Source: Oryzias latipes
Lineage: Eukaryota > Chordata > Actinopteri > Beloniformes > Adrianichthyidae
Assembly: GCF_002234675.1 (NCBI RefSeq)
Contig: NC_019875.2
Span: 27,773,818-27,837,817, forward strand
DNA length: 64,000 nucleotides
Direction of reading: 5' to 3'
The position numbers and the translations under genes were made by a program. Below the pieces are notes generated by a model, which searched no databases, was not told the origin of the DNA, and saw only the letters and a list, made by a program, of their open reading frames with translations. Shown in pieces: positions 39,303-52,300 of the stretch. Position 1 is the stretch's first letter, and each line of letters opens with the position of its first letter.

Positions 39303-40801
39303 GCTGGGGGGGGAAAGCCCACGCTGCTGCACTACAGTGACCAGGCTGACGAACGGGACCAAAGAGGTTTCAGTCATCTTTGAGTCGAATTGGAATTCTA
39401 GAATACATCTTAAAATAACGTTAAATGATTATATCATAGGGATGTAAAGGACGAATTTGGATTTCAGGCTCTTTCATCCCTTCACTCTGACAGGAATTAC
39501 TGTCCCTAATGTGACTGGAGAAACAAAAATCTCCAGTGAATCGTCAGTAAAATCTTCTGCTCAGTCAGAATATTATAAATAAACACATAGAGACAGTTTT
39601 TTCTCCCTGCATCTGTGATTTTACATATTGTAGTTCTCACAATAAGTCCTCAAATGCTGGTTATTTCATGTTTAGAGCATCATTTCTGATGTGTCCAGTG
39701 AGATCTGTTTATGTGAGAGATTTGAAACTGATTTTACATTGAAAGTGGAACCCCGACTTATCCATAGTTGTAAACAAAAACCCACTGTTATTAGATAAAG
39801 ATGCAAGTAGAAAGAAATATTTATACATTCAAAAAGCACGAGGTAAATGTATGTTATGGGGTGTATATTTCATTCTGTTTGAAGTGTGCAGTATTTTGGT
39901 GTTACACCTTTTTACACCCCTTTATTGGGCCAAATCTTTCTCAGCAGACAGTACAGTGTGATCCATGGATGTTGACTTTTTATATTATGATATAATTAGC
40001 CGATGACTGTGACCTTTTCACAGGTAATTTACCAAATCTCAATATATTTACATTTTTGTTTTATTTAAGGTTAAAAAAAAACAAAGAAATCAAAGCATGA
40101 TTTGTCTTACGCTTTACTTAAATTTATCCAATTCATGTCAAATTAAATCAATCTTTATTTCTGTAGCACTTTTAATACCCCTAACACAAAATGAATGATA
40201 AAATGTTTAAAAAACATGTCCAAACATTCTTAAAATGCAATATTCTTGGCATTGAGTTTATCATTTATTAGTTTATGCTGATTTATTGCATCATATAATA
40301 TCATGTTTTATATTTTGGAAAAGAAAAGAGGGCCATAAATAAATAAAAAGTTTGACAATTGGGGACAAAATGTTGCTTAAAATGTGGAAATTCTGTTTAA
40401 AACATTTACTGTGAAGGTTTATTAAATCATCTTCTGGGAATTTGTGCTCATTTTCCCACCTTGTGATATTTAGTGGAACGTGGAGGTGGAGGTGGAGGTG
40501 GTGAGGCCAGCCCGGCCTGCTTTTTCACCCGGCCTCCTCTACAGGCCTCTCCTATCTGCTGCAAATGACAGGTCTATTTTGGAAAAGAGGCAGCGCTAAA
40601 GTAGGAACGTCAGCTATTTGGCATCATGAGCCCTTGGAGAAGAAAGGAAAAATAAGTGTAGTCAAGCACCCACCGCAGGAGGCTGGGACTCGTTCCATCA
40701 ACCTGGATTTACAACCGTTTCACGGAGATTGGAGCATAAAGAAGAGATTTTTCAAAAAGCAGCGAGGATTGGATCGCTCTCTGGAAATTTGTCCAACTAA
40801 G

Positions 40802-40841
40802 TAACAGTCACGTGATTCACCTGTGCAGCTCAGAATCCAAG
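40802..40841 (+). promoter_or_regulatory. Probable obscurin 5' UTR exon end with E-boxes
   Basis: A strong donor AAG/GTGAGTAAG at 40841/40842 follows CACGTG (40809-40814) and CACCTG (40818-40823). The obscurin coding exon begins with an acceptor (GACGGCAG at 43331), so a non-coding exon must lie upstream and this is the best candidate. The transcript start is not defined. Confidence 0.4.
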
Positions 40842-42329
40842 GTGAGTAAGTAGGCTTTATATTGGGTCTATGATTATGATCCATGCCTTTCCACTTTAAT
40901 ACATTTTCCCCATTTCTAATATTGTTGAATTTCGGGGTGGGAACCCCATTGAAATTATTTTACACATCTTTTTGTGGCATGATTTGCTGCAGAATCTTTA
41001 GGCTGAATTAATTCAAATGTATGGTTTTAGTCGTTTTCCAGGCAGATGGTAGAAAAGAAAATTTCCAGAGTTTTATCAAACGGCCTCTGGCTTCTACAAA
41101 TGGCAGTGGTGAGAGATGAGCTCTGACAGCTGAGGTTATTTTTGGGACAGGCGGTTGAAGCCACAGAGGTGACAAAAGCAGGCAAATGTCACCAACGGAG
41201 AGTCACATATATACACTATGACCTTGTAACAGTGGGACTCATTTGTTGTGTTGCTGAACTGTCACTCAAGCTGCTCCGTAGCATTATGCCGCCGATTCTC
41301 CAAGTTTAGGGTGTGGGCGGATCCTTTTACAGCCTGGAGATGTGTTCAGATGGTTTCATACCACTTTTCCATTCATCACTGTATTTGATCAAAATCCCAC
41401 AGGAGGGGAACAATCATACCAAGCAGTATATGTATTTTAGGAATTTAACTTAATAGGAAATACTCCTTTGTGCAGAAAATGTGATATACCATTGCAAAAG
41501 TGGTATTTTGGGAAAGTAAAAAGACAATTTTTTAAAGAAAAATTGTCTTGTTTTCTGTCTTGCAAGTAAAATGATCCTCTTAAGGACGTTTTGCAATGTG
41601 AAAACAATCTTAGTCTAAGAAAACATGAGTAAAATCTTTTCTGAAAATACGAATTCTTGGTAAAACCGTTGATGGATTTATTTATTTCTTTATTTTGTTT
41701 AAAGAAAGTGTTTTAAATCTTATTAATTTTTGACTTGTTTTTGCAGTTTAGCAGCTATTTATTTAAGGCAAGCAAGTATTTACTTTCATAATTTATGCAA
41801 TTTCTTGAGTTAAAGCTAAACAAAAACCATTTAATCTTTCCATTTACCATCAGTAGTATTGTTGCTGCATGTTTTATCCACAACTCATCCGCCAGCTTCA
41901 TTTATTCTCCACTCTGCTTCTCAAGCTCCTAAGTAATCTGTGGGATCTTTTTCTAATCCTTTTTTTTTACTCATAACTATGTTAAATCTGGGCAAAGCAC
42001 CTTGCAAATGTTAAAATTTGTCTTCACTTTGTGACGCTCTTGATGAGCATGATTCCATCTAATTATTCACTCACACGCTTTCAACCATCAGAACTGTCTG
42101 GTTTTTTCTTTAAACTGTTTTTATCTCTACACTTCTATCATGTCCCGCAGCAGTCTTGTTTTTGAAATGCTTCCTTCGTAATGCACCTTCAAGCTAATAT
42201 TTTGCCCCCGCACCGCAAACTCAAAAACCTTTCAGGATTTGCACAGACCTAGTACTCAGTGAAAAATGACTTGCAATGATGACATCCCAGCTAGAGAAAC
42301 CATCAAGAAAGGGGAAAAAAATCTCCTCC

Positions 42330-42900
42330 TATAGTAATATGAAATCCACTAATGAAACCAAAACACGCGTGTCAGGGATATTTAAATGACATTTTAAAGT
42401 TATTATGGGATGGCCACAGAATCTACAGCTTGGCGGCAATTTTTTTGGCAAGGTATGAAATCTGGCCAAATTTTTCCACAATATGAGAAAAAAACAAGAC
42501 GTGTTCAAGTGATCTTCACAAAATGTCCCACACACAGCAATATGTTAAGTCCACCACCACAACTGAAATGATGTTGACCTTTGACCTCAGGAAAGAGCCA
42601 CAATTTGAATTAAAAAAATCACCTTTAGTCCCTTCTACAGATTTTGATCTAGGGATTTAGTTCTGTCACCTCCTAACTCATCAAGCATCATTAAGAAGCT
42701 ACCTGGGAATATATGTTTGAATTAGAAGTTGTAGATCTTGAACAAGCGTTTGCGTAGAGTGTAGTGGCGTTCCTTTATTGCTCCCATGTTTTTTTACCGC
42801 CGTATTGTAAAAATGTAATAGATGAATTGTTGGCCCAAGCTGAATGAAACAATATGACATACGACATGAAGATATTATGAGGGCAGTTAACAAAAAACCT
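42330..42900. repeat. Dispersed repeat, family B, copy 2
   Basis: Diverged copy of the repeat at 6490-6990, with blocks such as TTTGACCTCAGGAA and GTGGCGTTCCTTTA in the same order and orientation. Non-coding. Confidence 0.6.
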
Positions 42901-43122
42901 TGGTTGCCAAGGAAATCCTAGTTTTTACCTTTGCAGATTCCTCTAATACTAACATGGACCTGTGTCCGCCATAAAAGACTTGCTATGGAGATACAACTTA
43001 GAAAAAAAAGCCACAATTTTGAAAAAAAGTGTTTTTTTTTTAATGAATTTATCACGTGCAATTCTAAACAGGTTGACAAGAGCAGAAGGAGAGAGTGAGG
43101 GGTTTGGAGAAGGTGATCAATC

Positions 43123-43147
43123 AGTTAGGGTAAGGGTTAGGGTTAGA
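43123..43147 (+). repeat. Short interstitial telomere-like tract
   Basis: TTAGGGTAAGGG followed by TTAGGGTTAG, about 200 bp before the obscurin coding exon. Four degenerate units only; it could be chance or a repair scar. Confidence 0.6.
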
Positions 43148-43345
43148 AGTCGGTGGGTACCGTCTGCTGGCCGGCAATGCCAGTTGTGGTTGATTTTCTG
43201 ACTTGATTTGGAAAGAGTGTTTTAGTTTCTTGTTTATTTTTTAGGATTTTTTTTTTCTCTTAGGAAAAAGATTCTTGTATTAAAATGCATCCATACAGCT
43301 GTCATTACATTTCTGTTTTCTTTGACGGCAGGAAAAGAACAAAGA

Positions 43346-46300
43346 ATGGATCAGAACTTCTTCGGAGGGGCCCCCCGGTTTCTCACTCGGCCGAAGGCTT
43401 TCTCTGTGTGTGTGGGGAAGGATGCTGCACTCAGCTGCACCATCGTGGGCAGCCCCACCCCAGTCGTAAGCTGGGAAAAAGACAAGCTCAAGCTCACGTC
43501 TGGGGGCCGCTTCAAGACCGTGGAGGATGGAGATGTGTACCGCCTGACCATCTATGACCTAACACTGGAAGATAGCGGCCAGTACATGTGCCGAGCCAAA
43601 AACAGTGTTGGGGAGGCGTACGCTGCTGTGACCCTGAAAGTGGCCCTGCCAGCAGAGATGTCTCAGAGGGCCCCTGCCTTCATGGTGAAGCCGTCCTCCA
43701 CACGTGTGGGCTTGGGGGGAGATGTCGTCTTCCACTGCCGGGTGGCAGCTCACCCTGAGGCCAACTTTGAGTGGGAGAAGGATGGGCGCTACCTCGGAGA
43801 GACCAACCGCATCAAGATAGTCTCTGACGGCGACAGCAGCACATTAAAGATTCAGAGTGTTCGCAGTCTGGACGGCGGCACCTACACCTGCAGGGCCCAA
43901 AACTCTGCAGGCCGTTCCCAGGCTGCAGCGACCCTTGGCGTTGACACGCAGGATGCTCGCCACACGTCTGTGGACAAAAACACCTCCCTGCTCTCCCATC
44001 TGCAAAAGCGCAAAGAGGAAATGAAGAAGGACATTTCCATCTATCACTCTGAAGAAAAGAGCAGCTCTGTCTCTTCCTCCTCCACAACCAACGTTGCCGA
44101 CGTGTTGAGTTCACTGAACCTGGAACACCAGTTAAGGGCATCTGCTCTGGCCAAGCTTCCCAAGGGTGTGTTCACCCGCACGTGCACAGTGACTGAGGGG
44201 AAACATGCCAAACTCAGCTGCTTAGTGACAGGTCACCCCAAACCGCACATCATCTGGAGGAAGGATGGGACTAACATCAGCGAAGGCCGCAGGCACGTCA
44301 TCTACGAGGACCAGGCCGAGAACTTCATCCTGAAGATCCTGTATTGCAAGCAGAGCGATAACGGCCTTTACACTTGCAATGCCACAAACATGGCTGGGCA
44401 GACCTACAGTGCTGTGTTGGTTACAGTGAAAGGTAAGCCTTGAGTCCTAACATAAATACTGCAAATGCTACATTTATGCTACAGAAATAGGATAATTATG
44501 GTAATATATAATCCCTTAAAATCAGAAAGATGTATATCCTCTTTTTTGTTTGCACATGAACATAAACATAAACTAGAAATACATTTGGTAAAACAACTTG
44601 GAATGAAGCCCTCAAACTGCAGATAAAACAATGCTGCATTGGAGAAATTAATAGACAATATTCAATGGAAAAGCATCAGCATTGCTTTAGTTGCTGCTGA
44701 AATCACAGTATTCAGGTGTTGAGTGGATTTCTGCAGTCTGTAATGGATGGGGCTATTCATAACAATGTTAAATTTGGGCTAAGCCTCTTAAGGAAAGTAT
44801 TGCATTGCATCTATTTTCTGCTGCTGATGAGCCGTTCACATTTGCCTTGGACTTCTTCACTGGACCACACAGACGCATGGCTGCTGGAACGGCCTTCGGG
44901 ATGTGGTTCAAACTGCACCGTTAAAGATTTGTGTTGCTTATAATGGTGCTGGTTCGTCTTTTCTTTGGATTCATGATTGGATTCGAGAGTTTATAGTTAC
45001 ATTTTGAGTTTAAAGTTAAAGTAGAAAAATAATGGCAGCATACAAATGTGTAAGTTGCCAAAGAAAAGTACCCCAAACAAACCCAACCAAAATGTATTCT
45101 AAAAGACCTTTCAATGAGTTCTTGATAGACTCAAGCTTTAGATAAACACTGTGATGATCATGCGCTTGTGGACCATGGTGTTATCTTCTCTCTACCAGAG
45201 CCTAAAGTTCCATTTAGGAGGAAGCTGCAGGATGTGGAGGTGCAGGAAAAAACCTCGGCCAAGCTCATGTGTGAGGTCCCTCTGGTTGCCACTCAGGCCA
45301 ACTGGTTCATGGAGGAAACGCGCCTGGAGCAAAGTTACAAGTATCACATGGAGGAGGACGGCACCGTGCGTCGCCTCACCATACATAATGTCACCACCAA
45401 CGATGATGGCGTTTACATCTGTGAGATGAAGGAGGGCAGCCGGACTGTCGCTGAGCTCACTGTCCTAGGTATCATTCTGAGGATTTCTTTTGAAATAGTT
45501 GCGTTTTTGTAATCACTTCTTCAATGCAGTTGACATTTCATGTGTTCAATAATCCTGTTAATAAATTCTTTTTGCAGGAAAGTTGTTTTAAAGACTGTAG
45601 AGTCGACGTTTACTCCTAAAAGTCTTTATACTCTTTGAATCCAAGTGTGTTGTGTTCTTCATCTCAGGTAACATCACTAAAAAGCTTCCTCGAAGAACAG
45701 TAGTTCCTGTCAGTGACACGGTCATCTTCTGCGTGGAGCTGGAACATCCGTGCCCGGATGTGTACTGGACTCGGAACGGCGAGAAGTTGAAGCAAGATTC
45801 CCGCATTTCGATTGCTTCCACGCTCAGACAGTACACCCTGACCATCAGGGATTGTCAGGCAGACGACTCCGGAGAAGTGGCCTTTGTGGCTGGAGACTGC
45901 AAAACCTCCACACGATTCTCTGTTACAGGTTAGTCAAGTCCATCCATTCATTTCCCAAACCTGCTTAATCCCATTTGGAGTCAACGGGATGCTGGAGCCT
46001 ATCCCAGCCACTGTCAGGTGAAGGGGGTAACTTAAAAGGTTCACCAGCCCACTGCAGGGCTACACAGAGCAAGCACACATTCCCACCTAAGGACAAGTTA
46101 GAGGCATCAATAATGATGCATGATGATCCATGATGCATGTTTTTGGACTGTGGGAGGAAGAAGAAAAACCCACGCATGCATAAGGTGAACTATCAAACTC
46201 CACACATAAAGTAACCAGTTGGGATTGGAACTCGGACCTTCTCATTGTGGAACGAAAATGCTAATCGCTACACCTCATTCAGCCCCCGAATTGAATCAAA

Positions 46301-49300
46301 TAAACATTTATTATTTTCTTTTTCATTGATCAAAGTTCAATCAAGGTTCCATGAGTTGTAAACGTGTTCTCTGCGTTTGACCCAACCCTTGGAGAAGCGG
46401 TGAGCTGCAGACACAGAAACCATTTAGGGGGTTTAACCCCAAATCCAACCCCTTAATGCTGAGTGTTAAGCAGGAACCTTTGGGTCCCATTGTTGGAGTT
46501 TTTGGTATGACTTGACCGTAGATTTGAACTCAAGATCTTCCAGTCTCAGGGCGGACACTCCAACACAAGGCCAATGAGTTAATATTAGTATTAGTATCCA
46601 CAAGTATTGATACTAGCTAGTATTTCAGTGGAATAACAGAATTACCGGAAAAAAACAACAACAAAGTACTGGGGAATAAAACTGTAACCTGGTGATTAAA
46701 CTAATCAAAAAAGGTACAAATTGTTGTGGTTTACTCACTTAGTTGTATCTTATGTTGATACTATTTTCATTTTACAAACCCTAATGCTTGTTTGTATTTC
46801 ACCATTAGTCAAAAACCTGAACTGGAAATCAGGAAATGAAGGAAGGAATTTGGTTTGGGGTTGTATGACCCTTTAAAGCAAATCAAAGTGCTATAAAATA
46901 CATCAGAGTAAAACTGTCTCACAACCACTGACTGTATCACTGAGTGAGTGAGTGAGTGAGTGAGTGAGTGAGTGAGTGAGTGAGTGAGTGAGTGAGTGAG
47001 TGAGTGAGTGAGTGAGTGAGTGAGTGAGTGAGTGAGTGAGTGAGTGAGTGAGTGAGTGAGTGAGTGAGTGAGTGAGTGAGTGAGTGAGTGAGTGAGTGAG
47101 TGAGTTGTCAACTAAAGAAAATGGCTGAATTCCAGCTTCAACCAAAAAAGGGCAATTCAGTCGCCATATGTTTGTGACACGGACGCCGCCATGTTGGAAC
47201 CAGCTACATCAGTGAGGAGTGATTGCTCAGAGTCAGTCTGACTCATCGTTTTCTCTTGCCAAGGACGAATGATTGTTCTGCAAGTAGAATGACTGAGTAA
47301 TAGCCGTTTATTTCTCTATGGAAGTCATCGGGATTTTGGCTTCTTGGAGCCAGCAGGTATTTTCTGTTTGGAACGCCAAGTGGGGAGGAGACAACCAGTC
47401 CAGTTCTCACATACTTAATGATCACAACATACACAAGTACAGACCTCAGATCCCTGAGGTCATGTGACCAGGGTCTGCTGGTTGTTAAGTGGATCCAGTT
47501 AAGTGGTTAAGTGGATCCAGTTAAAAACTAAAGGTGACAGAGCCTTTGCAGCAGTGGCTCCATCTCTCTGGAACTCTCAGCCTCATATGTGTGGACTCAG
47601 TGTTTTCTTTTAAAAAAGCAGCTAAAAACCTATCTTTTTAAAATAGCTTTTACATCATTCTTTTTATATTCTGTGCTTTTACTGTGAGGCACTTTGTGAT
47701 TTTTATCTTGAAAGGTGCTATGCAAATAAAGTTTATTATAAGTTTGTTACAACATATTGTTGTTGGCAAGAATGTAAAAAACTAAACATTTTACAACTTC
47801 TACACAACAAGCAGCGGTTTGTGTTAAATGTGAAGGACTGTTGAGCCGATGTATGAAAATGTAACTGTAGTTTCTAGCTGGTTATTTTGTGCAGCTTCAC
47901 ACTGGCGAGCCCCTGGTTTCACTTGTTTACCCTCCACAGCTGCACGGAAACATCCTCCTGACCCCCCCGTCGATGCCGTGGTGCAGAACAAGTCTGACTC
48001 CTCGATCACCTTTGGGTGGGCTCCTCCTGACAGCGACCGTCCTGTACCCATCAAAGGCTATGTCGTGGAGAGAAGGAAAGTTGGCGCCTCTACCTGGCAA
48101 AGGTGCAACGCTGGAGAACTCATTGTTACAACTGAGATCTCAATCTGCAACTTCACTGAAGAAGCTAGCTACCAATTCCGCATTTCTGCTGTTAATGACT
48201 TTGGGCAGAGTCCTTACCTGGAGGTTCCTGGAAGCTTCTTTCTTGGTGAGTGTGTGCCTTTTTTGTGAATTTCTCCTTTTGTGTCCCTTTTTCATGGATC
48301 TCTTGCTTTTGTTTTTCAGAGCCCACTGCAGACCTGAGGAAAGGTCTGGCGGACAGCTCTGCAGTTTCCGGGCAGGAGTTCTCTCTGTCCGTGGAACTGT
48401 CCGCTGTTTGCTCGGGCTTCTGGTCTTTAAATGGACGCCTCCTGCGTAGTGGAGCTGACTACCTCATCACCAGGTCAAAGACCACCCACACACTGGTCAT
48501 CCGCAACGTGACGATGGAAATGAACGGAGCTGAAGTTAAATTTGTGGGTGGAGGGTCAGAGAGCAGCTGCATTTTATCTGTAAAGGGTAAAATATTGTTA
48601 AATGGTCTTCTTTTGTTTTCAAATCGCACAGAACAAGGATGGATTCTAACTGCACAACTTCTGTTTTTAGCCCCTCCTGTTAGGTTCACCAACAAGTCAG
48701 ATCTTCCTGCAGAGGTGACCTGCAGTGTTCAAGATGCCGCTGAGCTTACTGCTGAGGTCTCAGACTTTGAAGCGGAGGTTTGTAAAAATGTTTTCTGTTT
48801 GTTTCCTTCAGACATCAATTAAGGAGCCACTCAGATGAAAATTGTGTTTTTTGTGTGTTTTTAACATCTTCTTGTGGCATTTTTCTAATGAAGGAGGACA
48901 TAGACAAAGAAACTTAAACTTCACATTTTCTAAGGATGTCTTTATTCAAATCTTTGTGAATTAGAATAAGAAGAAAAAATATTGCAGGAAAATAATCTGG
49001 GCGGGGCCCCAAGCTCCCTGCTCCACTCCATTCTGATGCATCCAGATAAATTGATCCATATACGTCGTTGTTTTCCTCCTCTGATCTGGCATCTGGATCA
49101 GAACTGTACGTCTGGATAACTCCAATATTGCTCGCCATTTTTTGCAACGGTAATGTTAGGTTGGCGGTGTGAGGGGCTGTAAGCTAGCGGGAGAACGTGG
49201 AAAGGGGATGAAGGGCGGAGTTACGCCACACAAACACTCCCGCCCACAACTTACGGATGATTTTTAATCAACTTTGCAATACAGCATGTTGTCATAGACG

Positions 49301-52300
49301 GATGCATGGGCAGGGACCCTCATGCATCACATATTGATGCTTTGGGTGACACAAACTCATAGTATTTTCGACGAGCTGAAAATAAAGGATTCCAAAATGT
49401 TGGTGATTGATTTACGCTTTCCACCATAACAATAATTTTACTTTTATTTTTGTGTTATATACCAACAAAATATAGGTTATTATAAGTGCACTAGGTATAA
49501 TAAAGGGAAATACTTTTTATAATTTTTATTTATTTTTATAATTATGATGATGATGATTATTATTATTGAGGCAGAAGTCACTATTTGTGAAACTTTACCA
49601 AAGTCATTTAATGGGAGCAGGCAACATGTCGAAACACGAGGAGTTGGGTTCATCCAAAGCGTCAATATATGACGAGTTGGGGTGAAAACTTGTTGGAAAT
49701 TGTGTCCTATAGAAACGACATGGGGTTTATGATTTAGACTAAAAAGGCATAATCAAAATGAAAAGTCCACTGGGAACCATTTGAAAATAAAAAAATGGGC
49801 TTTAAATAGGGCTGCACGATGAGGAAAACTCGCGATATGCGATATTGGTGATTAATATTGCGATAACGATATAATTTGCGGTATATAAACAAATGGCAAA
49901 ACAACCAAAAACATAATTTCCATTTCACTGCAACAGTTTAAAAATGATACTCCAAATGCCCTAATCGACGTAGGAGGCAAACATCAGACATAAAAGGGCT
50001 CATCTGATTGATCAACAATGTAAACGGGTCCTTCCGATTGGTTAAATGCATACAGGGATTTCTTTAATTTGTTCAATATTTCAAGCTGCCATGAGTTTGT
50101 TTTAGCACATTTAAGGTAACCATTTATTGCGATTTTCGCTGTCTTTTGCGGTATGCATATTGCACAGCTTGATGTTGCGATAACTATAAATTAGCTTATA
50201 TTGTGCAGGCCTAGCTTTAAACCTGTTTGACCTTATATTGGAAATATAGGAAGTGGAATAAAACTAAAAGTATCTGTCTGCAGGTTTTTCTGGCTTAACC
50301 CTTATGTGGTGTTCGGGTCTGTGGGACCCGTTTTCATTTTTTATCAAAAGAAAAATGATACAATTAATTAATTTTTCAAACTCAGATTCACTGGCCTTGG
50401 CTCATTTTCTGTGAAGAACAGATATCAGAACACATTTTTAATGACCACACACCGTATACCCCCCCAACACATTTATATTACATATAAGATGTTCGGGTCC
50501 ACTGGACCCGGGGCTAATAGAAGTGTGGAAATTGATGTTTTATGTACCTACACTCTGTCCTCCACCTGTCTGGGCCTGCTGTGTGTGTGTGGGTGTGTGT
50601 GTGTGTGTGTTACCAGTGAGAAAGAGAGAGAGAGAGTGGCAGAGAGAGAAAGATTCACTGTAAATGTGAGTTCTGTTTCTGCACCTGCGGTTCCCGCGCA
50701 AGGTTGCAACATTGTTAGAATAATTCAAGAATCAACTCTGTTTGCTCTCGTTCTCCCGCACATTTGACATTTAACCATTTGACTTTCTTGCGGGAATCTT
50801 TAATATCTCGCTCTTTATCTGCTACAAATTGGAGGCGGGACACGTTAAATATAGCTTTGCCAGTGTGGTTTCTTATCATAACTGATCAAAATGGCCAAAA
50901 GGCTTTCTGCGCAGAGGGCCCTGGAATGGATTTTAGAAGAGAGTGACGTTTTTGAGGATGATGTAGAGGGAGACGATTCAGAAGAGGAGGTTTCAGAATT
51001 AGAGGATCACATTTCTGAAAATTCAGAGTCTGACAGTGACTCTGAAGAAGATGATTAGATTGGGGCGGCCGTGGAGCAGCGGTCGGGTGGTTGGCCCATG
51101 ATCGTACGATTGCAGGTTCAATTCCCGCCTTGCACGCCCATGAGTCGAAGTGTCCTTGGGCAAGACACTGAACCCCACCTTGCCTCTGGTGGTAGGCGGG
51201 CGCCTGTGTTTGGCAGCAGAGCCGCCACCAGTGTCTGAATGTGTGAGTGAATGTGTGTGTCACTGGGTGAATGGGTCTGTGACTGTAAAGCGCTTTGTCC
51301 TTGTTGGAAGAAAGGCGCTATATAAGTATACGCCATTTACCATTTACCATTGAGCATCAGCCAGTTCCAAAACGAAGCCATCAGCGACCAGGCCGTCAGC
51401 GGCCAGGACCATGTGTTGTACAGGCTAGTGGCTAGAAGGCCATGTGTTCAATGGGGCTGATGTGTTGTCTTGACTAATAGGTTTACTCTATGTGTTCAGC
51501 TTGTGTTGTGCAGCTGAATGGGTTCAGTTTCTGTGTTCAAATAAATAAAAGTCAGTAGTTTTGAAAACCCTTGCTTCACTTGAAAATTTGTTTCCACTCA
51601 TATCTTGATTTTAATTGATTTTCTTTATCACGTTTTAAATAATGAGTTATGAATGTGATCTAACAAAGGTAAAGGGCAAAAATTAACCAAATATACTGAT
51701 TGTAAATGGATATGGTAAACATCTGTCGAGTATTTTAACATCAAAGTGTTTGATTGTGAGGCATTAAAAACCACAACATGCAACGGGTCCACCAGACCCA
51801 CGAACACTGGCTGAGTAACAACAATATGAACACCACACAAGGGTTAAATGTTCTCCACAAGCAATGCTGAACATTTCTAATGATTTTTTTTGCACCCAGT
51901 AAAAAATACACCAATCTAATGGAGAGCATTTTATTTATTTTTTTACCTTCTGCCCTTTTGTTTCTTTTCTTATGCACTTTTTCCGTTTGTACAAAACTCA
52001 TGTTTGAAATATTTAGTCGTGTGAAATACTAACTGTTCATATCTGGTTTTTCAGGTTGTTTGGATGAAAAATGGTCGGGAGGTAAAAGTTGGCAAGAAGT
52101 ATGAATATGTGGTGATGGATCGAAAGAGGACCCTGGTAGTTCACAACGTAACGGAGGAAGATGTGGGCATTTATGAGTGTGTTTTAGGAAATGAAAAGTT
52201 ACCCATAAAACTCAACCTGAAAGGTACATTCATTATTTTTATATAAGCTTGCTTCTTCCCCCTCCTTTTCAAGCAATAAATCAAGCTCTACTGAACTTTA

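Larger units (their letters stand above)
35207..43331. other. Interval between atg9b and the obscurin coding start
   Basis: Holds the atg9b 3' UTR (plus-strand AATAAA at 37609-37614, others nearer 38207), a MITE at 35899-36101, the two-exon candidate gene at 38805-39302, a probable obscurin 5' UTR exon ending at 40841, a family B repeat at 42330-42900 and a short TTAGGG-like tract at 43123-43147. A stretch at 37290-37460 resembles an eroded transposon. No further gene is seen. Confidence 0.5.
50299..51843 (+). mobile_element. piggyBac-family element, internally deleted
   Basis: Termini CCCTTATGTGGTGTTC and (complement) CCCTTGTGTGGTGTTC are inverted repeats flanked by TTAA on both sides (50295-50298 and 51844-51847), the piggyBac hallmark. 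Subterminal GGGTC(T/C)(G/A)...GGACCCG motifs recur at 50315-50330, 50492-50510 and 51784-51800. It holds the start of a transposase-like frame (50891-51058), a SINE, and a tail with AATAAA near 51543. The catalytic core is missing. It sits in the obscurin intron that splits Ig7. Confidence 0.92.

Noticed and set aside
40565-40804. 79-codon plus-strand open frame upstream of obscurin
   Set aside because: No recognisable domain. At most an upstream frame in the 5' UTR exon.
43322-43345. In-frame extension upstream of the obscurin ATG
   Set aside because: It lies before the splice acceptor and lacks an ATG; MDQ at 43346 matches the known obscurin N-terminus.
46809-47145. LTHS-repeat open frames on the minus strand
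   Set aside because: Produced by the TGAG microsatellite.
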